In this document: piece by piece, positions 35,412 to 43,192 of the stretch | Layout: each line of letters starts with the position of its first letter | Numbering within the stretch: the first letter of the stretch is position 1 | NCBI RefSeq assembly: GCF_016902345.1 | Contig: NZ_JACJLR010000022.1 | Location: 1 to 55,595, forward strand | Direction of reading: 5' to 3' | DNA length: 55,595 bases | Source of the DNA: Mediterraneibacter glycyrrhizinilyticus | Lineage (GTDB): Bacteria; Bacillota; Clostridia; Lachnospirales; Lachnospiraceae | Program-made: the position numbers and the translations under genes | The notes under the pieces: model-generated | Databases searched by the model: none | The model's input: only the letters and a program-made list of their open reading frames with translations | What the model was told of the DNA's origin: nothing

Positions 35412-35481
35412 CTCTTAATCGTGCCAGATACTTATTACGATCATAAGTACCCACGATTATGTTTGTTTTCTGATCCAACAC
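35398..35481 (-). CDS. 27-residue leader ORF
   Basis: A strong AAAGGAGG site stands 5 bp before a GTG that opens MLDQKTNIIVGTYDRNKYLA and stops 14 bp inside the start of the 34605 gene. That gene has no good ribosome site of its own, so the short ORF probably couples translation into it. It may be a leader peptide. Confidence 0.4.
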   Translation of the reverse strand: MLDQKTNIIVGTYDRNKYLARLRDGCI

Positions 35482-35496
35482 TAAAACCTCCTTTGT

Positions 35497-35808
35497 TTAT
35501 GTTTCTTCACTCCCTGTTTTCTTTTCAGGAGTTTTAGTTTTTCTCTTAGCAACTGTTTTTGCTACTTGTTTCTTTTTCACTTCTTCACGTTCTTTTGATT
35601 TATCCATATCAAAAGTTCCATTCACCATAGCTTGATATGCCGCATTAATACCCTTAACAATTTCACGGTATGTATTCTCAGTTAGAGTATACTCATAACG
35701 CTCTATACTCCCGATCATCTGAGCCGACACATTGCAGTATCTTGCCACATCACGCAACGATAAGTTGCGCAATAATCGATAGTCTTTTAACTCTTTCGCT
35801 GATAACAT
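35497..35808 (-). CDS. XRE-family DNA-binding protein with basic tail
   Basis: This 103-residue protein has an N-terminal helix-turn-helix (LSLRDVARYCNVSAQMIGSIE) and a very lysine-rich C-terminus (EEVKKKQVAKTVAKRKTKTP). The basic tail would bind DNA non-specifically. It sits between the capsid gene and the rest of the head operon. It may regulate late genes, or act as a structural DNA-binding protein. Confidence 0.8.
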   Translation of the reverse strand: MLSAKELKDYRLLRNLSLRDVARYCNVSAQMIGSIERYEYTLTENTYREIVKGINAAYQAMVNGTFDMDKSKEREEVKKKQVAKTVAKRKTKTPEKKTGSEET

Positions 35809-35921
35809 CTGTTTTACCTTCCATAAAAAATAATTGCTTTAAAATGATAGGGTGCAAAATTATGCAATATATTTACCAACATTGCACCCATATATCAAAA
35901 TCATCATAGGATGATTAGACG

Positions 35922-36776
35922 CTATTCGCCATCGTCTTCCGTAATTGTTTTTCTCAGGATTGCCACTCCGCTTGCATCCAGAAGTTTAACTGCATACAGA
36001 CTTGTTGTTACAATATCTGTAGCTCTCAGTTTCGGGAGTCTTTCTTCTTCAACAGTAATATCTTTCTGGAATACATATGCAAGTGCATCCTTTTTAATAA
36101 GATACGTTTTGCACTCTTTCTTTGCATCGTCATATGTACCATTATTGGAAACCATAACGGGAACATTATACAGATAACCGATAACACCATTACGCACAAT
36201 ACCATTTCCTTCGGTTGTATGAGTAAGCGTAGTTGACACAAATGCATCCATATTCATAAAACTTGACACAAGACGGCTGTTGATTACCCATGCAGCGAAT
36301 GTATCGCTGTCAATCTGATCCCCAAACAGCCCAATAGCCGAATCAAGTTCTGTTTTTGTAACCGCATCTGCATCCGTAGTAACCTGCTTATAAACTGCAT
36401 CTGCATCCATAGCCGCCACAAGATCAAGGTCAATTTTCTTTGCCATCGCTTCTGCAAGCTGAACAACCATTTTATCCATTGCGCCGCCTTTAATCTGAAT
36501 CTCTTCTTTATCAAGGACACGAACAGCCTTGCCGATTTCTTTGATTTCGGCAGTGTTATCCTGCATAGAAACTCTTTCCGGCGTTACCTCAACACCGTCT
36601 GTAAGTTCAGTAGCATCTGTAATTCTATTAATAATCGGGAAGTGTACTGTATCACCAGACTGACGGATTTCGCCAACCATATCTGTTGCATCAAATGCAA
36701 GACTTCCTACTTTAAGGGATACTCCCAGTTTTTCATTAATTGCATCCGCAAAAATCTCAGGGATTACTAAAGCCAT
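35922..36776 (-). CDS. major capsid protein (HK97-fold type)
   Basis: This 284-residue protein resembles the major capsid proteins of Firmicute siphoviruses: an N-terminal arm (MALVIPEIFADAINEKL), VGEIRQSGDTVHFPII, a long helix (KMVVQLAEAMAKKIDLDLVA) and the A-domain pattern AAWVINSRLVSSFMNMDAF. GVIGYLYNVPVMVSNN and VTTSLYAVKLLDASGVAIL close the fold. It follows the scaffold gene, the classic order. An AAGAAGG site precedes the ATG. It should form the head shell. Confidence 0.88.
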   Translation of the reverse strand: MALVIPEIFADAINEKLGVSLKVGSLAFDATDMVGEIRQSGDTVHFPIINRITDATELTDGVEVTPERVSMQDNTAEIKEIGKAVRVLDKEEIQIKGGAMDKMVVQLAEAMAKKIDLDLVAAMDADAVYKQVTTDADAVTKTELDSAIGLFGDQIDSDTFAAWVINSRLVSSFMNMDAFVSTTLTHTTEGNGIVRNGVIGYLYNVPVMVSNNGTYDDAKKECKTYLIKKDALAYVFQKDITVEEERLPKLRATDIVTTSLYAVKLLDASGVAILRKTITEDDGE

Positions 36777-36853
36777 AATCTATACCTTCTTTCTGTTAAA
36801 AATTTCAATAAAAAACCGGCAAAGATTTCCTTGCCAGTTTGTCATGTTTTATA

Positions 36854-37417
36854 TTATTTTCTACCCATAAATCGCTTATATGCTTCGGGATGAGCCTGTG
36901 AAAAGTTAACCTTTTCAGAATATGTCATTTTCTTGAAATCCTCTGGTGTAATTTTATCATCAGATGTATGTTCTCCCGGAACATATCCGCTCGATTTCAT
37001 GCGTGTTTTGGTAATAGTATCAATTAAATCAGAAAATGCTTCGAGATCTGCATCAGCTCTAAGAAAATCTACCATCGACTTATCAATACCCTTACCTGAA
37101 AGTTGTTCCTGTATGTCTAATCTTTTTTTCTGAGCCGCTACTTCCTTTTCAGATTTCTCCAGTGCAGCGATCCGATTTTCAAGATCAATCTGATCCTGAG
37201 TTTTCTCTACAGGCGTTAGTTCTTTAACTTTCTCTTGTAACTCTTTGATTGTCTTGCTCATCTTACCACGCACACGATCCTCTGCCGACTGGATAGCTTT
37301 ATCAAAATCAGTCTGAGACATCGTAACAACTTTTTCTGTAGATTCTGCTCTGTTGGTAGTTGCTTGCGCCCCATCGCTAGTCTGAGTATCTACATTAGTA
37401 TTTTTATTTTCTTCCAT
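36854..37417 (-). CDS. capsid scaffolding protein (GP20-like)
   Basis: This protein of 187 residues has an acidic, Thr/Asn-rich N-terminus and a long central coiled coil (residues ~40-110, with IKELQEKVKELTPVEKTQDQ). The C-terminus (MTYSEKVNFSQAHPEAYKRF) is typical of phage scaffolds. It lies directly upstream of the capsid gene. The start at 37417 is preferred over an upstream in-frame codon because AGGAAAGG stands before it. It should guide prohead assembly and then leave. Confidence 0.85.
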   Translation of the reverse strand: MEENKNTNVDTQTSDGAQATTNRAESTEKVVTMSQTDFDKAIQSAEDRVRGKMSKTIKELQEKVKELTPVEKTQDQIDLENRIAALEKSEKEVAAQKKRLDIQEQLSGKGIDKSMVDFLRADADLEAFSDLIDTITKTRMKSSGYVPGEHTSDDKITPEDFKKMTYSEKVNFSQAHPEAYKRFMGRK

Positions 37418-37483
37418 AAATATAATCTGCCTTTCCTGTTCCTGATCTGCACCCCGACATAGCGTTTTACATATCAGACCCAT

Positions 37484-37853
37484 TGATTATTTATATTTCC
37501 ACTCATAAAGGAATTTATTACAAAAATCTCGGTTTTCTTTAAAGTCGGAGGTAAAATAGGAAAACCGAGAAAAGACTATATAGATTAGAAATTCCATACT
37601 AAAGACGCTAGAAATATTTTCTGTAACTCACAATAAAATAAGGAAGCAGTACAACAAATGGAATCATCAGAAAAATGAAGCGTAGTTATATGGAGTTTAA
37701 TATGTTGGACAAGTAAAAGATGAGTTATTCGTCCTGTCCTTACACATTCGAGTACTTTAAACGTCAGAACTAAAAGACGCTTATGTATATATCAAACACC
37801 TCACGTAAAGTTACACTCACAGAGATTTTTTACGCTCGATGCAGATATCTAAA
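37484..37853. other. 370-bp non-coding region before the head operon
   Basis: No gene is supported. CTCGGTTTTC (37528-37537) and GAAAACCGAG (37560-37569) make a perfect 10-bp stem with a 22-nt loop; on the minus strand ATTTTTG follows it, so it could be a terminator or attenuator before the scaffold/capsid genes. AGCGTCTT occurs twice on the minus strand (near 37610 and 37777). No convincing sigma-70 promoter was found. Confidence 0.45.
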
Positions 37854-38045
37854 TTAATATCCCTTAGATGTAAGATAATTGTCTAATGCTTCAATATCAC
37901 ATCTATATAATAAATCTGTCCGTCCATTCTTAAACCGTGACAGTAGGGATTCATTGATATTAATCTGATTAGCTATATGCTTTTGACTGATTCCCTCGAC
38001 CTTAATGATATTTTTCAATCTTGCTCTAAGAGTTTCCTGTTTCAT
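37854..38045 (-). CDS. small XRE-type regulator
   Basis: This 63-residue protein is a bare helix-turn-helix (VEGISQKHIANQININESLL) with flanking helices, close to small phage regulators. GAAAGGA stands 7 bp before the chosen ATG. It is isolated between two non-coding regions and may control the head operon or the polymerase operon. Confidence 0.82.
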   Translation of the reverse strand: MKQETLRARLKNIIKVEGISQKHIANQININESLLSRFKNGRTDLLYRCDIEALDNYLTSKGY

Positions 38046-38177
38046 ATTCATTTCCTTTCTCAATAATGCATATGGCTAATACCTATGAATTGCTTATATG
38101 AAAATTACCTTATGTTATAGTTGTTGTGCTATTTATTATATACCATATGATGCAAATTGTACTTTCTGACAAACGTC

Positions 38178-38235
38178 AAAATCCCCCTCAACAAAGCAGT
38201 TTTTTTATCATGCTATTTCATGAAGGGGGATTTTT
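38178..38235. terminator. terminator hairpin after the polymerase gene
   Basis: AAAATCCCCCTCA (38178-38190) pairs with TGAAGGGGGATTTT (from 38221), with one bulge and a 30-nt loop. TTTTT follows on the plus strand. It lies just past the stop of the RNA polymerase-like gene. The string CAAAATCCCCCT at 38177 is repeated at 43043, in front of the TOPRIM gene. Confidence 0.6.
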
Positions 38236-38260
38236 CTGTAAAGCCATATCTTTATCTTAA

Positions 38261-41200
38261 TCAGTTGACTATGATATATTTTTCCCCATATAATTCATAA
38301 GTTTCATCTGGAAATAATAACGGTAAATCTTTAAAACTCTTAACTTCAGTTGTTTTGCTTGCATCTAAAGCAGTAGATTCGATTTTCTTTACGTATGAGC
38401 ATTTTCCCTTATTTTGTTTAATTGCGGATAGAAAAACATCCGGGAAAGCTGTATACACCCATTGTAAGAAGTTTGCTCCAAATCTGGCATTTTTTATATC
38501 AATATCACGTTTGTCAACAATAACTTTCTTCCCATCTTCATAGACAATCTTTCCATGCTTATCTTTTTTCGGATGCTCATCATATGCCATACAGATTAAC
38601 TTCTGTATATCTTTTACATTTACCGATCGCGGTGTAGTCCTAGTCTGATCCGTATATTTTATATCCTGAATTATTTCAGCTTTTATTTTTTGTTTTTCAT
38701 CGTACATCTCATCAAAACTAATTTTCTTTGCATCGAAATCATTCTGAACTTTATCAAGTTTTTCTTTCCCGTCAAGGCAAACTCTTTTGATTTCATAGAC
38801 TCTATGGTAGTCTGCATTTTGTCCTTTTGTTTTGTTTCGATCTAATATTTCAATAATTGGTAGAATCTTAGTGGGATCACACCTCACAACTTTTTCACCT
38901 ATTATTTCGACCAACAAATCCATTGGATTTTCCAATTTATGATATATTTCCTCTTTTAGAATTTTCTGTTCCTCTCTATATGCAGCCTGCTGTGCTTTCA
39001 ATTCTTCCGAATTACAAATCTTCGTCCTACGTTGTTTGCTTTTAGATTTCACATTTACTGTCCACTTTGGATGAATATAATGTTTATCTACAGTTTTAAG
39101 TAATTTGTCTATATCCTTATTATACTGCTCAATTTCTTCTGGATCATGTGATTTTTCCTTCTTCTCACACAATCCTTTATACTCCTCAATATCATTTTTC
39201 GAAAAAGAATTTTTATATCTTTGATGCTCAAATAAAATAGCTGTATCATGAATAATAGCACCTTCCTCTACAATATATGGACGATTTTTGATTTCCTTAA
39301 GCTCACTTGCAATATTCACACCGTACCGTCTTTTCGCACTATCAATGGCAATATTGCTTAAAACCTCCAGTATACATAAGTCGTCATATATCATTTGTAA
39401 GTATTTCTCTTGTTTTTCTGGAAGGCCATTTCGTTTTAAATGCCAGTAAAAACATTGTAAATCACGGGCATAGTTACATATTTTACCAATAGAATCATTA
39501 CAAAGCTGTCCATCGACCTTCGCCATATTATCATTCATATATTCCATCAATTTTGCTTCAGGCTCTAGTCCGTTAATTGGTATAAGTTGATTGCTACTTT
39601 CTTTTGTCTTTTCTAATATAAGCGGGAAATTACCAATATATGCCGTATCTGCATCTGTGTCACATCCGTTCCATCGTGGACTTAGAAATGCACCTTGATT
39701 CCAGAAATTAACACAGATAATATTATCCGTCAGATTGAACCATTTATATTCATCATGATATTTATTCTGTAACACGGCACAATTACCCTGACAAATATGT
39801 GGTGAACGAAAGCCATATAATTCTTCATTGCCATATCGTTTGCAGTAACACTCCCAGTTGTCCATGATTGAAGATTCTATCTTATCACCGCAACTTGCCC
39901 TTAACATCTCATATGGATTGCCAAACAGGACACAAAAATCAGAGTTTGGTATTTGAACTTTACCTTCATACAGCCGATTCAATATCATTTGTATCTGAGA
40001 TCGTCTGTAATTTTTATACCACTGGGTACGGCTTATATCATCGTTAATTTCTAACAGACGTAACATTATAGAGTTATTCGTATTTTCATCTGTCCTCATA
40101 GCAATCCCATGTTTGAAAAAGGCAACATGCTTTTTCATCAGATTAACCTCTTCGATTTGCGGTCTTACAATTTCCCATAAATCATCTTTACTCAAATCTA
40201 AACTGACAAGGATCTGATACCATAACTGTTGAAAATCACCAAATTTTGAGGATTTTTCGTACTTACAAACACCGAATACTTCCTCATGTTCCTTTAAATA
40301 TCTTCTGTACCAATTCCATGTTAATCTTTCCTGTTCAAATTTAATCTCCTTTCTTCGTTCCTTGATTTCAACATCTAATGTCACACAATTTTCATTTTCT
40401 ATATTTATGGCATCACGCAAATTGTTCTTCGCTTGTTGTACATTTGGTAATGTAGCTTTCCCCTCACATAACTCTTTTTCTTTAACTGTCAGATTTCTTT
40501 TTGCATTTATAACTGCTTGCTTGTATTTTCGCTGCTTATCGATTAAATCCTTCAAATTCTTTTCTAATTCTCTCAGCTTTGCTTTTTCATCATTCAATAT
40601 CATATACTCACATACAATATCCGCAAATTTAAAAATCTTACAGCTATTTTTAGTCGTGACCATCAGTATATCTTTTGCCAGAAATTCATTGCCAAACCGA
40701 TCCTTTACTATCTTTTCCGATTCATCACAATCACTAAAGTGCTCCCGGAAATAATCCTGTAATTTTGTGTTAAACGCAGCGGATTTAAGAAAATGGTTTC
40801 GCAAAAGCAAAAATCCTTTGTTTTTGTAACTTGCAAAAACACTCTCATCCAGTAATGATTGTCCATCCCACAAATCTGTGGACTGTTCATAATTTTCTTT
40901 CTCTGCGACTAAATGAAATTTCCCATCTTCTGATACGTTTCTAACCACATTACATTCCATTTCACCCTTTCCTGCTACATCATCAATAAGCAAGATACTG
41001 TATGGATCTATATTCAATGTTCCGATAATAGCTGAAGATGTTAATGAACTATAACTACGAGTTGATACAAGATCTGTTTCTTCAAAAGGATTAGGATTTT
41101 TTCTATCTTCACTACGAACAATATGTCGGAAAGGAATATCCATGTTCTGCCACTGTTCCATTTCATCAAAATATCTATCGTCTATAAAAAGAACATTTCC

Positions 41201-41785
41201 TGTTCTGGCTTTACTACTTGACCTTTGAAAATTGACATAATGTATACCATTGATTGTAATACCATCTCGATATGCCATTTCTCGAAGCTTTTTCCGGGTG
41301 ATAAATCTTTTCATCCGTTTTTTTGTATCTTCTTTTATCTCTCTCGTATCCTTGTCAATCGTCTCTCGTGGCGTATCATCGGGGATACGAATATCATTTT
41401 TAAATTTGAGATTAATAATTAAATCAGTATATTGTGAGTCACCGATATCTCGTATCGCTTTTTCATCTCCTCTGTCTTTTGCAACTTGTCTCAATTTTCG
41501 GCTCATAAGAGAATCCGCAAGAGTCCCCGTATATCTATATCGATTATCTTTCCAGTCCAATTTAATATTTTTATTTTTTCCATCTTTATCCTTAAAACTG
41601 AAAACCTCATGAGATAATGGTTCTAACTCTTTGTTCAATTTTTTAATTGATTTATCATCTTTATTTTTCTTCGCTTCAGCTAATTTTTTTCTCTTTTCCT
41701 CATATTCCTGAATTTTTTTATCGTTTTTAATCTGCCAGTAAAGGAAACTGGCATCCATGTTTCTTATTAAAATTCCTCTCTCCAT
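38261..41785 (-). CDS. single-chain two-barrel RNA polymerase-like protein (RdRP/YonO type)
   Basis: This protein of 1174 residues has features of the double-psi beta-barrel RNA polymerases fused in one chain. NGCDTDADTAYIGN (residues 706-719; D709, D711, D713) fits the catalytic DxDGD metal-binding loop, with Ala in place of Gly. The ~50 residues before it (FRSPHICQGNCAVLQN, then IICVNFWNQGAFLSPRWNG) follow the pattern before that loop in eukaryotic RdRPs. An upstream barrel-like part has RSSSKARTGNVLFIDD (188-203), DLWDGQSLLDE (304-314) and a candidate catalytic Lys near 334 (FLKSAAFN). A coiled coil (about 400-490) lies between. GGAGG precedes the ATG. It probably transcribes the element's own genes; whether it copies DNA or RNA is unknown. 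Confidence 0.75.
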   Translation of the reverse strand: MERGILIRNMDASFLYWQIKNDKKIQEYEEKRKKLAEAKKNKDDKSIKKLNKELEPLSHEVFSFKDKDGKNKNIKLDWKDNRYRYTGTLADSLMSRKLRQVAKDRGDEKAIRDIGDSQYTDLIINLKFKNDIRIPDDTPRETIDKDTREIKEDTKKRMKRFITRKKLREMAYRDGITINGIHYVNFQRSSSKARTGNVLFIDDRYFDEMEQWQNMDIPFRHIVRSEDRKNPNPFEETDLVSTRSYSSLTSSAIIGTLNIDPYSILLIDDVAGKGEMECNVVRNVSEDGKFHLVAEKENYEQSTDLWDGQSLLDESVFASYKNKGFLLLRNHFLKSAAFNTKLQDYFREHFSDCDESEKIVKDRFGNEFLAKDILMVTTKNSCKIFKFADIVCEYMILNDEKAKLRELEKNLKDLIDKQRKYKQAVINAKRNLTVKEKELCEGKATLPNVQQAKNNLRDAINIENENCVTLDVEIKERRKEIKFEQERLTWNWYRRYLKEHEEVFGVCKYEKSSKFGDFQQLWYQILVSLDLSKDDLWEIVRPQIEEVNLMKKHVAFFKHGIAMRTDENTNNSIMLRLLEINDDISRTQWYKNYRRSQIQMILNRLYEGKVQIPNSDFCVLFGNPYEMLRASCGDKIESSIMDNWECYCKRYGNEELYGFRSPHICQGNCAVLQNKYHDEYKWFNLTDNIICVNFWNQGAFLSPRWNGCDTDADTAYIGNFPLILEKTKESSNQLIPINGLEPEAKLMEYMNDNMAKVDGQLCNDSIGKICNYARDLQCFYWHLKRNGLPEKQEKYLQMIYDDLCILEVLSNIAIDSAKRRYGVNIASELKEIKNRPYIVEEGAIIHDTAILFEHQRYKNSFSKNDIEEYKGLCEKKEKSHDPEEIEQYNKDIDKLLKTVDKHYIHPKWTVNVKSKSKQRRTKICNSEELKAQQAAYREEQKILKEEIYHKLENPMDLLVEIIGEKVVRCDPTKILPIIEILDRNKTKGQNADYHRVYEIKRVCLDGKEKLDKVQNDFDAKKISFDEMYDEKQKIKAEIIQDIKYTDQTRTTPRSVNVKDIQKLICMAYDEHPKKDKHGKIVYEDGKKVIVDKRDIDIKNARFGANFLQWVYTAFPDVFLSAIKQNKGKCSYVKKIESTALDASKTTEVKSFKDLPLLFPDETYELYGEKYIIVN

Positions 41786-41802
41786 ACAACTTTTTCCTCC
41801 AT

Positions 41803-43038
41803 TTACTCAAAATATTTTCTTACGCAATCTTCCACGCCACTTACAGAATAAATTTCATTCACTGGCATACTCGTCAAACCAAGACGCACATAATCCAACA
41901 TATTAAAATCACTAGCGTTTACCTTATCCTGCATCTCTGTATAGACTTGTTTCACTATCCCATCAGTATATTTCTCTATTTCTTCCCGAATTTTACTGAT
42001 TAAATATGTTGATTTGCCATATTCAAAATACTCGCTACTATCTATATACGGTTGTAACGCACTTGCAAATATTTCCCGTGTTCTGTCCTGATCCAGTGCA
42101 TCCAACTCCAAACCCTTTTCCTGACCATCTATGCCGCCTGTTAATTCCATCCACTTCTCAATCCCTTTTCTCTTCGGCGTATACATATTATTCTTGATTT
42201 CATCTTCAGTTAGTTGTTCCGGCACAATTCCTATTCTTTTTGATTTCACAACGCACTCACTGCCTAGCACTCGTAATATTGTTTTGGCGTGCTCTGCCAG
42301 AGTATCCGCTATGTTGTATCCTGTCGGATCATAATCACTCAGGATCAAAAGTATGATTTCTGTGAGTGGTTCATCTTTGCTCAACTGAATTTTACGAATA
42401 AGTTGTTCCATTGCGCCCAGGCTGCATAGACCTTTTGATGATATGCAACTGCATCCCAACAATCGACTTATATCTTCCACAATGGAATAAATCGTATCTT
42501 TTTCGCAGGCGACAATAATGTTTGAATACGGACTAAATGAATATACCGGCACGTTATAATTCCGTGACTCGTCAAAGATCATAATATCTTGATATGTAAG
42601 TTTTCCTTCGCTGACCATCTCCGACAAATACTTTGATAATTTCTTATCCCATCCAGTTAATGCATCTTCCGTATCATCTTGCGGTGATAACTTTCCTAAC
42701 TTATCCAAACAAGGCTTCACAACCGAGTACCAAAAATTACGTTGCGAACGTGGATGAGTGCAAGTACAATATTGTTTTTCGTTCATAATTATGCTTCGCA
42801 TCAATTCTGAACCTTTTAGATTTCCAAATGTCTTTTTCAAAGTTTCCGCATCTACATCTTTTATTGATTTCTCTAATGTTACTATTTTGTCTCTCAATAA
42901 GTTCCGTCTCCTTTTCGATTTCATATTCAATCTGGACTCGTTTTTTGAAACATTTAAAATATGCAAAATATCCCTTAACAAAGAGGAATTTTGAAAATCA
43001 GAGATGGATTTTTGACACCCCTTTTTTGCACGTTTCAA
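41803..43038 (-). CDS. topoisomerase VI-A / Spo11-like TOPRIM protein
   Basis: The protein has up to 411 residues. A basic N-terminus leads to a winged-helix-like region with RSQRNFWYSVVKP (candidate catalytic Y104), YLSEMVSEGKLTYQDIMIFD and ESR, a pattern seen in bacterial and phage Topo VI-A homologues. The TOPRIM domain follows: IIVACEKD with E179, SSKGLCSLGA, and LILSDYDPTGYNIAD with D235 and D237. No B-subunit ATPase is nearby. The first start is TTG with a GGGGGA site inside a strong hairpin; M39 (42924) is an alternative start. It lies 17 bp before the polymerase gene and likely shares its transcript. Confidence 0.75.
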   Translation of the reverse strand: MKRAKKGCQKSISDFQNSSLLRDILHILNVSKNESRLNMKSKRRRNLLRDKIVTLEKSIKDVDAETLKKTFGNLKGSELMRSIIMNEKQYCTCTHPRSQRNFWYSVVKPCLDKLGKLSPQDDTEDALTGWDKKLSKYLSEMVSEGKLTYQDIMIFDESRNYNVPVYSFSPYSNIIVACEKDTIYSIVEDISRLLGCSCISSKGLCSLGAMEQLIRKIQLSKDEPLTEIILLILSDYDPTGYNIADTLAEHAKTILRVLGSECVVKSKRIGIVPEQLTEDEIKNNMYTPKRKGIEKWMELTGGIDGQEKGLELDALDQDRTREIFASALQPYIDSSEYFEYGKSTYLISKIREEIEKYTDGIVKQVYTEMQDKVNASDFNMLDYVRLGLTSMPVNEIYSVSGVEDCVRKYFE

Positions 43039-43062
43039 ACTCCAAAATCCCCCTTTGTTAAG
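42974..43062 (-). promoter_or_regulatory. 20-bp RNA hairpin enclosing the TOPRIM start codon
   Basis: In the minus-strand transcript CTTAACAAAGGGGGATTTTG (43062-43043) pairs along its whole length with the arm at 42993-42974. There are 18 Watson-Crick pairs and two G-U pairs that only work in this strand. The 49-nt loop holds the TTG start, and the G-rich ribosome site lies in the 5' arm, so folding should shut translation. Confidence 0.65.
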
Positions 43063-43078
43063 ACGCTTTTTTAATATC

Positions 43079-43180
43079 TCATGTGGAAAATTGACAGGTA
43101 TGTATAGGATGTATTATATCTGGCGTAGCCGGATACCTGGTGGGAGCGGTGCCACACATCACTTGAATCCTCTTGTCCAT
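43079..43180 (-). CDS. 33-residue small ORF
   Basis: GAGGAACC precedes an ATG 12 bp after the primase stop. The product starts MDKRIQVMCGTAPTRYPATP and ends HTCQFST, just before the hairpin at 43062. It may be a leader peptide for the TOPRIM-polymerase pair. There is no homology support. Confidence 0.35.
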   Translation of the reverse strand: MDKRIQVMCGTAPTRYPATPDIIHPIHTCQFST

Positions 43181-43192
43181 ATGTTGGTTCCT

